From Candidatus Bipolaricaulota bacterium (GTDB taxonomy: Bacteria > Bipolaricaulota > Bipolaricaulia > Bipolaricaulales > Bipolaricaulaceae): DNA of 6,785 nucleotides. Location: assembly GCA_027027485.1 (NCBI GenBank), contig JALVLL010000269.1:1-6785 (forward strand), given 5' to 3'. The position numbers and the translations under genes are program-made. Below, piece after piece: positions 1-5,915 of this stretch (the stretch's first letter is position 1; each line of letters starts with the position of its first letter). A model generated the notes under the pieces. The model made no database searches. It saw only the letters and a program-made list of their open reading frames with translations, and was not told the origin of the DNA.

Positions 1-1893
1 ATGGAGGGGATATATGTCTTCCCCCTTCCTCCCGGCGCGGTGGTACAGGGGTTCGCCCTGTGGGTGGATGGGGAGCCGGTGGCGGGGGAGGTACTCCCCG
101 CGGATGAGGCGCGGGAGATCTACCTCGATTACCTTCGCAGACACCGGGATCCGGCGCTCCTCGAATACATCGGAAGGGACACCTTCCGCGCCCGGGTGTT
201 TCCCATCCCGCCGGGGGGAAAGCGCCGCATCAAGCTGGAGTACGTCCAGGTGCTCTCCCCTACCGCCGGGGTATACCGCTACAGCTACCCCCTGGACACC
301 GAGCGCTTCTCCGCCTCTCCCCTGGAGGACGTGGTGATCGAGGTCTCCATCGCCGCCGATGCCCCCCTGGGAGCCATCTACTCGCCCAGCCACCGGATCT
401 CGGTGGTGCGCGAAGACCCCGACAGGGCGACGGTGCGCTACGAGGAGAAGGACGTGCTTCCCGATCGCGATTTCGTCCTCTACTACGCCATCGGAACCCC
501 GGGCGAAGCCCACGCCTCGCTCCTTGCCCATCGAACCGGGGACGAGGACGGGTTCTTCCTCTTCATCCTCACGCCCCCCTACGGCGACTACACCCCCATC
601 CCCAAGGACATAGTTCTTGTCATCGACCGCTCGGGCTCCATGGAGGGGGACAAGATCGCCCAGGCCAAGGCGGCGACCCTGTACATCCTGGACCACCTCA
701 ATCCCGGGGACCGCTTCGGCATCGTCGTGTTCAACGATATGGTCCAAACCCTCACCGAGGAGCTGGAGCGAGTCACCCCGGAACGGATCTCTCGGGCCAA
801 GGCGGAGGTGGGGCGCCTCTTCGCCGATGGGGGGACGAACATCCACGACGCGCTCCGGGCCGCTCTGGACTGGATCAAAGGCTCCGACCGCCCCTCTTAC
901 GTGATCTTCCTCACCGATGGCCTCCCCACCGCCGGCATCACCGACGAGGAAGAGATCATCCGCTCCGTGACCGCGGCCAACGGGGGGAAGGCCCGGCTCT
1001 TCGTCTTCGGGGTGGGATACGACGTGAACACCTATCTCCTGGACAAGCTCGCCCAGGAGAACCGGGGGGAGCCCACCTACGTGGAGCCCCACGAGAGCCT
1101 GGAGCGGACCCTCACTGCCTTCTACCGCAAGATCGCCGCCCCGGCCATGGGGGACCTCTCGCTGGAGATAACCGGGGTGGAGGCCTACGACCTCTATCCC
1201 CGGGAGCTCCCCGACCTCTTCTTCGGGTCCCAGATCACGGTGCTCGGGCGCTACCGGGGCGCGGGCGAGGCCGAGGTAGTCCTCCGGGGAAGGCGTGAGG
1301 GGAAGGAACTTATCTTCCGGTATCGGTTCCCGTTCCCGGACCGGGAGCCCGGGAACCCCTTCATCCCCAAGCTCTGGGCCGCCCGCAAGATCGGATACCT
1401 GCTCGAGCGGATAAAGCTCGAGGGCGAAAAGGAGGAGCTCGTCCAGCAGGTGATTGCCCTCGGCACCCGCTATGGCATCGCCACCCCCTACACCTCCTTC
1501 CTGGTCGCCGAGAAGGAGGAAAAGGTCGTGTCCATGCCGCCGACCTATGCCGTCCCGACCGGTGCCCTTGCGGTCCGGGCATCCAAGAGGGCTCAGGCGT
1601 TGCAGGAGACCGAAAAGGTTCTGACCCCGGAGACGGTGCGGGACGTGGGGGGCCGCACCTTCGTTTTCCGTGACGGCGTCTGGGTCGAAAGCACCTATGC
1701 CGACCAGGAGACGGTGGCGATAAAGTACATGAGCCCCGCCTACTTCGAACTGCTGGATCACGCGCCGGAGCTCGCCCCGATCCTTTCCCTGGGGGAGAAG
1801 GTGATCTTCTCGGTGGGCGAGATCTTTGTGGAGATCGGGCCGGAGGGCGCGGAGAGGCTTCCCGCGGAGGTCCTGGAGGCCCTCGGGAAGTAA
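1..1893 (+). CDS. VIT / von Willebrand factor A domain protein, probably 5'-truncated
   Basis: Resembles bacterial relatives of inter-alpha-trypsin inhibitor heavy chains. Seen: residues 1-100 match the second half of a VIT domain (YVFPLPPGA near the start, then the DPALLE and RVFPIPPGG blocks). A vWA domain spans about residues 200-380 with a complete metal-ion-dependent adhesion site: D209-x-S211-x-S213, T279 and D306 (FLTDG). A conserved GTRYGIATPYTSFL block sits at 488-501, and a C-terminal module (GGRTFVFRDGVWV onward) at about 549-630. Families of this type are usually exported and use vWA for metal-dependent protein binding; the partner is unknown. The opening MEG falls where homologues are mid-VIT, so the ATG at base 1 is probably internal and the signal peptide plus first VIT half lie to the left. 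No C-terminal membrane anchor or LPXTG is seen. It converges on the next gene. Family call is sure; function is not. Confidence 0.9.
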   Translation: MEGIYVFPLPPGAVVQGFALWVDGEPVAGEVLPADEAREIYLDYLRRHRDPALLEYIGRDTFRARVFPIPPGGKRRIKLEYVQVLSPTAGVYRYSYPLDTERFSASPLEDVVIEVSIAADAPLGAIYSPSHRISVVREDPDRATVRYEEKDVLPDRDFVLYYAIGTPGEAHASLLAHRTGDEDGFFLFILTPPYGDYTPIPKDIVLVIDRSGSMEGDKIAQAKAATLYILDHLNPGDRFGIVVFNDMVQTLTEELERVTPERISRAKAEVGRLFADGGTNIHDALRAALDWIKGSDRPSYVIFLTDGLPTAGITDEEEIIRSVTAANGGKARLFVFGVGYDVNTYLLDKLAQENRGEPTYVEPHESLERTLTAFYRKIAAPAMGDLSLEITGVEAYDLYPRELPDLFFGSQITVLGRYRGAGEAEVVLRGRREGKELIFRYRFPFPDREPGNPFIPKLWAARKIGYLLERIKLEGEKEELVQQVIALGTRYGIATPYTSFLVAEKEEKVVSMPPTYAVPTGALAVRASKRAQALQETEKVLTPETVRDVGGRTFVFRDGVWVESTYADQETVAIKYMSPAYFELLDHAPELAPILSLGEKVIFSVGEIFVEIGPEGAERLPAEVLEALGK

Positions 1894-1894
1894 G

Positions 1895-1910
1895 CGGGGG
1901 AGATACCCCG
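1895..1910. terminator. weak hairpin between convergent genes
   Basis: CGGGG (1895-1899) can pair with CCCCG (1906-1910) across a six-base loop, giving a 5-bp stem in the 18-nt gap between two convergent stop codons. The position suits a bidirectional terminator. Neither strand has a following T-run, so intrinsic termination is doubtful and the stem may be a by-product of high GC. Confidence 0.25.
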
Positions 1911-1911
1911 A

Positions 1912-3054
1912 TCACCCCAGGAAACGGGCGAGGCGGGAGATGCCGCCCAAGGCCCGTAGGGCCTTGAGCCCCAGGGGCCAAAGATGCGGCGCTCGCCGGA
2001 GTTCTCCCAGGATCCGGGAAGGGCAGTCCATGTCTCCCACGGCGACGAGGAACTCCCCCAGCTCGGGATCCCGCAAGAGGGCGACGAGCTGATCTAGCTC
2101 CGATGGGGAAAGATCCGTGAAGATCCGGCGCATCTTAAGTCCGAACCTTATCTCCTCCCCGACCTTCCCTTCCCTTAGCCAATCGCCATACCTGTGCTGT
2201 TCTCCCCGGGCGATGAGCCGGCCGAGGATCGAGGCCGCGAGCCCCCCGTAATAGAGCCCACCCCCTGTCAGGGGCTTGGTCTGGGCCGCCGCGTCGCCCA
2301 CCAGGAAGACCCGCCCCGTGAAGACGCGCGATGGAGGACCGATGGGGATGAGCCCCGTCGAGGAACGCACCACCTCGCAACGGGGGAACTCGCGCGCAAG
2401 GAGCGATCCCAGGAGCTCCCGGGCCCTCCTTCCCTGGTTGGTGGCCAGGCCCACCCGTATGACCTCCCCGGCCGGGACGGCCCAGGCGAAGAACCCCGGG
2501 GCGATGCCGGGATCGAGGAAGATCTCGGCGTGCCCCGGATAACGGGGTTTGGCCCTGATCTCCGCTTGGCATCCCACGAGGATCTCCCGGGGCCGCGGCA
2601 GGCCGGCATACCGGGCCACCGTGCTCACGGGCCCGTCGGCCCCCACTATCAACCCCGCCCTGAAGGGGCCCGCGGTGGTGTGGACGGTATCCCCGTCCAA
2701 CCCGATGACCGATACCCCTTCCCGCACCTCGACGCCGGCCTCCCGAGCTTTCCGGCGCAGGAACACGTCCAGCCGCTTCCTGTCGATAACCACGGCCTTG
2801 GGAACGGGGGCCGTCAGGATGGCCTCGGCCCCCAGGGGCCCATGTACCACCACGCCCTTCAGTTCCTCGAGGACTAATTCATCCAGTATCCCCAGGACCA
2901 TCTTCGCGGTGGTGGAGATGATCCCGGCGCAACGCAAGGGCGCCTGAGGGGAGCGTTCGAAAAGGACCGTCTTCACGCCCTTCGAGGCCAACTCCCAGGC
3001 CACGCGGGAGCCCGCGGGCCCTCCCCCGACAACCGCCACATCGAATCCCTTCAC
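1912..3054 (-). CDS. geranylgeranyl reductase family FAD-dependent oxidoreductase
   Basis: A 380-aa flavoprotein of the geranylgeranyl reductase family. Members reduce double bonds in isoprenoid chains: chlorophyll phytol, archaeal lipids, or menaquinone tails in some bacteria. Seen: N-terminal Rossmann motif V9-GGGPAG-S16 with E33 at the end of strand 2 for the FAD ribose; the family PxxC motif at P39-L-R-C42 followed by A-G; IDRKRLD at 90-96; GADG at 138-141; F189-x-W191-x-V-P194-x7-G202-x-A matching the substrate-side Y-x-W-x-F-P-x7-G-x-G signature; and the FAD phosphate motif GRVFLVGDAAAQ (D254) followed by KPLTGGGLYYGG. No membrane segment is evident. The start is GTG at 3054-3052, six bases after an AGGAT Shine-Dalgarno; no upstream ATG is needed because the FAD motif begins ten residues in. 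It is the only minus-strand gene. Substrate cannot be read from the sequence; menaquinone or membrane-lipid saturation is inference. Confidence 0.9.
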   Translation of the reverse strand: MKGFDVAVVGGGPAGSRVAWELASKGVKTVLFERSPQAPLRCAGIISTTAKMVLGILDELVLEELKGVVVHGPLGAEAILTAPVPKAVVIDRKRLDVFLRRKAREAGVEVREGVSVIGLDGDTVHTTAGPFRAGLIVGADGPVSTVARYAGLPRPREILVGCQAEIRAKPRYPGHAEIFLDPGIAPGFFAWAVPAGEVIRVGLATNQGRRARELLGSLLAREFPRCEVVRSSTGLIPIGPPSRVFTGRVFLVGDAAAQTKPLTGGGLYYGGLAASILGRLIARGEQHRYGDWLREGKVGEEIRFGLKMRRIFTDLSPSELDQLVALLRDPELGEFLVAVGDMDCPSRILGELRRAPHLWPLGLKALRALGGISRLARFLG

Positions 3055-3060
3055 GTCCAG

Positions 3061-3065
3061 ATCCT
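3061..3065 (-). promoter_or_regulatory. Shine-Dalgarno for the minus-strand GTG start
   Basis: Read on the minus strand this is AGGAT, six bases before the GTG at 3054-3052. It supports that non-ATG start for the reductase. Confidence 0.5.
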
Positions 3066-3100
3066 AACCGAAGCACTCCGTGTCCACATGCGTACGCGAA

Positions 3101-3130
3101 TTGAAACCCGGTCGGTGGCTCTCTTAAACT
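3101..3130 (+). promoter_or_regulatory. candidate sigma-70-type promoter for the exchanger
   Basis: TTGAAA (3101-3106, 5 of 6 to the -35 consensus) is followed after 18 bases by TAAACT (3125-3130, 4 of 6 to the -10 consensus). Transcription would start near 3137, leaving a leader of roughly 50 nt before the TTG at 3189. It lies in the AT-richer part of the divergent spacer 3055-3188. The leader holds a small stem, CGAGG (3144-3148) with CCTCG (3157-3161), of unknown role. No convincing minus-strand promoter was found in this spacer. Confidence 0.35.
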
Positions 3131-3172
3131 GGAAAAAGGTCCCCGAGGAAATTCCACCTCGAGCCGGGAAGC

Positions 3173-3182
3173 GGAAGGGGGT
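3173..3182 (+). promoter_or_regulatory. Shine-Dalgarno deciding the TTG start
   Basis: GGAAGGGGGT contains AAGGGGGT, one G-for-A change from the ideal AAGGAGGT, and ends six bases before the TTG at 3189. The reading frame is closed upstream by TGA at 3102-3104. No in-frame ATG or GTG lies between that stop and the first membrane helix, so TTG is the best start. Confidence 0.6.
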
Positions 3183-3188
3183 CCGGAG

Positions 3189-4181
3189 TTGCTATCCCTG
3201 TGGGGCGTTTTCGTGGCTTCGGCCGCTGCGGTGGTGGTGGCCGGGTATAAGCTCGGGAAGTACGGCGACGAGATCGCCGAGGCCACCGGGATCGAGCGCG
3301 CGTGGATCGGGATGTTGCTTCTGGCCACCGTGACTTCCCTCCCGGAGCTCGCCACCACCGTGACCGCGGGGGCCATCGCCGCCCCGGAGATCGCCTTAGG
3401 AAACATCTTCGGCAGCAACCTCTTCAACATGGCCCTCATCGCCGTGATGGAGTTCGTCTCCTTCTGGGTCCTCCGCCAGCGGGACCTCCCGCCGCTCCTT
3501 TCGCACGTGGGAGGGGATCAGCTCCTCTACGCCGCGGCCGCCATCGTGCTCTCGGCCTTGGGGATCGTGGGGATAAGCTTCTCAAGCGGCCGCGAGTTCC
3601 TGGGCATGGGGCCCGTGAGCTGGATCATCTTGGTCTTCTACCCTTTGAGCGTTTGGGCCCTGTACCGGCCTCAAGGGGATGGGGAAGGTGAGCGGAATCT
3701 GAAGGATGCGGTGACGCCGTTCCTCAAGTTCGCTCTGGCGAGCGCCGTGGTGATCGTGGCGGGGATGCATCTGGCCAAATCGGGGAAGGAGATCGCAGCC
3801 CAGACCCGCCTCACCGGGACCTTCATGGGCGCCATCTTCATCGCCGCAAGCACCTCCCTCCCCGAGCTCATGTCGTGTCTCGGGGCGCTTCGGATCCGCT
3901 CCTTCGATCTTTTGGTGGGCAACCTCTTCGGCTCCAACATGTTCAACGTGTTCACCATCCCGTTTGCGGATCTCGCCTACCGGGGGGCACTCCTTCCCGC
4001 GGGGTCCCTCAACCAGGTGGTGGTGGCGGCGCTGAGCATCGTGCTCATGTCGGTGGCTGCCTTCGGGATCCAGCGTCGCTCCCGGAGACGCCTTTTGGGG
4101 ATGGGTTACGAGACCTGGGGCATCGCCCTGGGGTATCTGGTGGCCGTGTACATGCTCTTCGCGCGCGGGATAGAGTTCTGA
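3189..4181 (+). CDS. CaCA-family Na+/Ca2+ (or related cation) antiporter
   Basis: A 330-aa membrane antiporter of the Ca2+/cation antiporter superfamily, which normally exports Ca2+ against entering Na+ or H+. Seen: two alpha repeats. Alpha-1 has T49-S-L-P-E53 and GNIFGSNLFN (71-80); alpha-2 has T222-S-L-P-E226 and GNLFGSNMFN (244-253). Both key glutamates and both GSN serines are kept. About ten hydrophobic segments are visible, split into two fives by a charged loop at about 160-173. The ancient duplication also shows outside the alpha repeats: LGMGPVSW (138-145) and LGMGYETW (303-310) open the last helix of each half. Both halves carry Asn (N80, N253) where the archaeal NCX_Mj structure has Asn and Asp (N81, D240), as in animal NCX. 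Start is TTG, giving a first helix at once. Transported ion is inferred from family; TVTSLPEL-type bacterial members are poorly characterised. Confidence 0.9.
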   Translation: MLSLWGVFVASAAAVVVAGYKLGKYGDEIAEATGIERAWIGMLLLATVTSLPELATTVTAGAIAAPEIALGNIFGSNLFNMALIAVMEFVSFWVLRQRDLPPLLSHVGGDQLLYAAAAIVLSALGIVGISFSSGREFLGMGPVSWIILVFYPLSVWALYRPQGDGEGERNLKDAVTPFLKFALASAVVIVAGMHLAKSGKEIAAQTRLTGTFMGAIFIAASTSLPELMSCLGALRIRSFDLLVGNLFGSNMFNVFTIPFADLAYRGALLPAGSLNQVVVAALSIVLMSVAAFGIQRRSRRRLLGMGYETWGIALGYLVAVYMLFARGIEF

Positions 4182-4243
4182 TTTACCCCGAGAAGGTGAG
4201 CCGTTTCCTCGGCTACTAGGCCCTGCCGCCGCAAAGTGTTCGC

Positions 4244-5017
4244 ATGGTCCGCGGGATCCTCATCGCTGCGTTTCTGGGGTTCGGGGCTTTGGCCCAGGAG
4301 CTGGAGATAGGGCCTTACAGCGTGAGGCTTCGGGAGGAGGGGCCCGATATCTCCCCTTTCCACGTGCTCGAGGTGAGGCTTAACGGTGAGACGGTATGGC
4401 ACATCGAGGACGCCTACCTCAGGATAGATCCCCTGACCGGCAGGGATATAACCGGCGAGGGAAACCCCGATCTCGTGGTCTTTACCTATTCCGGCGGGGC
4501 CCATTGCTGCACCAGGGTCTACGTGGTGGACCTGGGGCCCGAGGTCCGGGTCTTCCAGGCGGGGATCGACTCCAACTGTGTCGGGGAGTTTCGCGACCTG
4601 GAAGGGGACTCCGTGCCTGAATACCTCACCTGCGATGACACGTTCGCTTACGCTTACTGCCCCTTCGTCTGTTCCCCTATGCCCCGGGTGATCATGAGGT
4701 ACGAGCCAGGAAAGGGATACACGCCGGCGAACCACCTCTTCTCCGAGCTGGTGTTGCCCGAGAGCGAGCGGGGGCTAGAGGTCGTCGAGGAATACGGCCC
4801 CGGTGCCTTGGGCGAGTGGGACGGAACCGACAAGTGTGCGTTGTTGCACCTTGTGCTCCCCTTGTTCCTTTCGCGGCGGGTGGCGGAGGCCCGGGCCGCG
4901 CTGTGGGAGTTCTACCGCTTCCCGGACCTCGAGGATTTCTGGGAGGAGATCGTCCTCCATATAGGCCACGATCCCTACTTCCCCGGGACGATCGGGATCC
5001 GGGACTCCGGGGACTGA
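4244..5017 (+). CDS. exported cysteine-rich protein of unknown function with FG-GAP-like loops
   Basis: Function not recognised. Residues 1-17 form a short Sec signal peptide (R3, hydrophobic core, then GALA before Q18), so the mature protein of about 240 aa should lie outside the cytoplasm. Two acidic loops resemble FG-GAP/VCBS calcium loops: D68-ITGEGNP-D76-LVV and D118-LEGDSVP-E126. Between them is SGGAHCC (83-89), a motif I recall from uncharacterised bacterial exported proteins. Seven cysteines, all in the mature part (88, 89, 112, 130, 139, 143, 198), include a vicinal pair; disulfides or metal binding are possible. The C-terminal 60 residues look helical and rich in aromatic and acidic residues. 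ATG 4244 is the only standard start: the frame is closed by TAG at 4217-4219. No Shine-Dalgarno precedes it, which is odd here. It lies 62 nt after the exchanger and 67 nt before the metal-binding protein, so a link to metal handling is plausible but inferred. Confidence 0.8.
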   Translation: MVRGILIAAFLGFGALAQELEIGPYSVRLREEGPDISPFHVLEVRLNGETVWHIEDAYLRIDPLTGRDITGEGNPDLVVFTYSGGAHCCTRVYVVDLGPEVRVFQAGIDSNCVGEFRDLEGDSVPEYLTCDDTFAYAYCPFVCSPMPRVIMRYEPGKGYTPANHLFSELVLPESERGLEVVEEYGPGALGEWDGTDKCALLHLVLPLFLSRRVAEARAALWEFYRFPDLEDFWEEIVLHIGHDPYFPGTIGIRDSGD

Positions 5018-5051
5018 GGCCCCAGGGCTTGCCCCCAGGGCCCGGGCGTAC

Positions 5052-5084
5052 GAAGATCACCCGTCCGAAACGGAGGTGATTTTC
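5052..5084 (+). promoter_or_regulatory. inverted repeat that would sequester the binding-protein Shine-Dalgarno
   Basis: GAAGATCACC (5052-5061) pairs with GGTGATTTTC (5075-5084) over 10 positions, nine Watson-Crick and one G-U. Inside, CGT (5062-5064) can pair with ACG (5070-5072) across a CCGAA loop, leaving G5073-A5074 bulged. The right arm contains most of the Shine-Dalgarno GGAGGTGAT (5072-5080) and stops one base before the ATG at 5085. In RNA this would hide the ribosome site; in DNA it could be a dimeric operator. The repeat is seen; the role is inferred. Confidence 0.5.
5072..5080 (+). promoter_or_regulatory. strong Shine-Dalgarno for the metal-binding protein
   Basis: GGAGGTGAT is a full match to the 16S anti-Shine-Dalgarno complement and ends four bases before the ATG at 5085. 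It contains an in-frame GTG (5076-5078), but a start codon inside its own ribosome site is unlikely, so 5085 is chosen. Confidence 0.75.
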
Positions 5085-5915
5085 ATGCGCCCTTTGGTCG
5101 CTGTAGCCCTTCTTGCCTTGTGCCTTATGGGGAGCGCGGCTGACGTGAAGGTGGCGGTGAGCATCCCGCCCCTTGCCGATTTCGTGCGCGAGGTGGGGGG
5201 CGAGCGGGTGGAGGTGGAGCTCCTCGTCCCTCCGGGTGCCGATCCCCACACCTACGAGATCCGTCCCGCCCAAATGAGGTTCCTGGCCGAGGCCAGGCTC
5301 CTTTTCGTGGTCGGGCTTGGGCTCGAGTGGTGGCTCGAGGACGTGGTCTCGGCCTCCGGGAACCCTGAGCTGGAGGTGGTGGTGACCTCGAGTGGCGTCG
5401 GGGCCATCGACCGGGATCCCCACATCTGGCTAGATCCCTTGAACGCGGTGCTCATGGTGGCCTCGATCCGGGACGCCCTGGTGCGGGCCGACCCCGCGGG
5501 GAGGCTCCAATACGAATCGAACGCCGCCCGCTACATCCTGCGTCTTTTGGAGTTGCACGAGGAGATCGCGGGAAGGATTTCCCGCTGGAAGCACCGGGAG
5601 TTCGTGGCCCTGCACGGGGCATGGGTCTACTTCGCCCGCCGCTACGGCCTCGAACAGCTCGCGGTGATTGTCACCACCCCGGGACAGGAGCCCTCGGCCC
5701 GGGAGGTAGCGAGGATTATCGAGCTCATGCGCTCCCGCGGCGTCAGGGCCGTCTTCGCTGAGGTCCAGCACCCCACCCGGATCGCCGAGGCGGTGGCCCG
5801 GGAGGCCGGGGCCTCGTTGGTCCTCCTCGATCCCCTGGGGGGCGTCCCCGGGCGGGAGGATTACATCTCCCTCATGCGCTACAACCTCGAGCGCATGGAG
5901 GAGGCACTGGGATGA
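5085..5915 (+). CDS. znuA: zinc-type metal ABC transporter substrate-binding protein
   Basis: A 276-aa cluster A-I (TroA/ZnuA-type) binding protein that captures a divalent metal outside the membrane for the adjacent importer. Residues 1-19 are a Sec signal peptide ending GSAA; the lone C13 does not sit in a proper lipobox, so membrane anchoring in a one-membrane cell is unexplained. Seen: PPGADPHTYE with H55, DPHIWLDP with H113, ALHGAWVYF with H177, and LLDPLGG with D249. These are the four expected ligands. A third His, rather than Glu, is the zinc-type pattern; manganese/iron types such as PsaA and MntC have Glu there. PGQEPSAREV (199-208) is another family block. The stretch between V88 and H113 is short and has no His-rich loop, unlike classical ZnuA. 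It starts at ATG 5085 after a strong ribosome site held in an inverted repeat, and its stop overlaps the ATPase start by 4 nt. Zinc is likely; manganese is not excluded. Confidence 0.9.
   Translation: MRPLVAVALLALCLMGSAADVKVAVSIPPLADFVREVGGERVEVELLVPPGADPHTYEIRPAQMRFLAEARLLFVVGLGLEWWLEDVVSASGNPELEVVVTSSGVGAIDRDPHIWLDPLNAVLMVASIRDALVRADPAGRLQYESNAARYILRLLELHEEIAGRISRWKHREFVALHGAWVYFARRYGLEQLAVIVTTPGQEPSAREVARIIELMRSRGVRAVFAEVQHPTRIAEAVAREAGASLVLLDPLGGVPGREDYISLMRYNLERMEEALG
5897..5904 (+). promoter_or_regulatory. Shine-Dalgarno for the ATPase inside the upstream gene
   Basis: GGAGGAGG lies in the last codons of the binding-protein gene, seven bases before the ATG at 5912. With the ATGA overlap at 5912-5915 it indicates translational coupling plus independent ribosome binding. 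Confidence 0.6.

Noticed and set aside
1361..1981. 206-codon minus-strand frame opposite the end of the vWA gene
   Set aside because: Composition is almost entirely Pro, Arg, Gly and Ser, typical of a GC-rich antisense frame.
2194..2877. 227-codon + strand frame opposite the reductase
   Set aside because: Pro/Gly/Arg-rich shadow frame; the minus-strand reductase carries ordered FAD motifs through the same bases.
4106..4735. 209-codon minus-strand frame across the exchanger end and the cysteine-rich gene
   Set aside because: Antisense shadow with no recognisable domain; the + strand genes there have a membrane profile and a signal peptide.
5020..5041. 9-nt direct repeat CCCCAGGGC (5020-5028 and 5033-5041), also able to form short GC stems
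   Set aside because: Low-complexity G/C runs in a GC-rich gap; the stems are interrupted and no T-run follows, so neither a terminator nor an operator is supported.
5076..5078. GTG as the start of the metal-binding protein
   Set aside because: It is inside the Shine-Dalgarno GGAGGTGAT, leaving no ribosome site of its own; ATG 5085 has ideal spacing and gives a normal signal peptide.
5078..5086. Zur-box half-site: minus strand reads ATGAAAATC
   Set aside because: It recalls actinobacterial Zur boxes from memory, but the matching second half is absent and the bases are explained by the Shine-Dalgarno and start codon.
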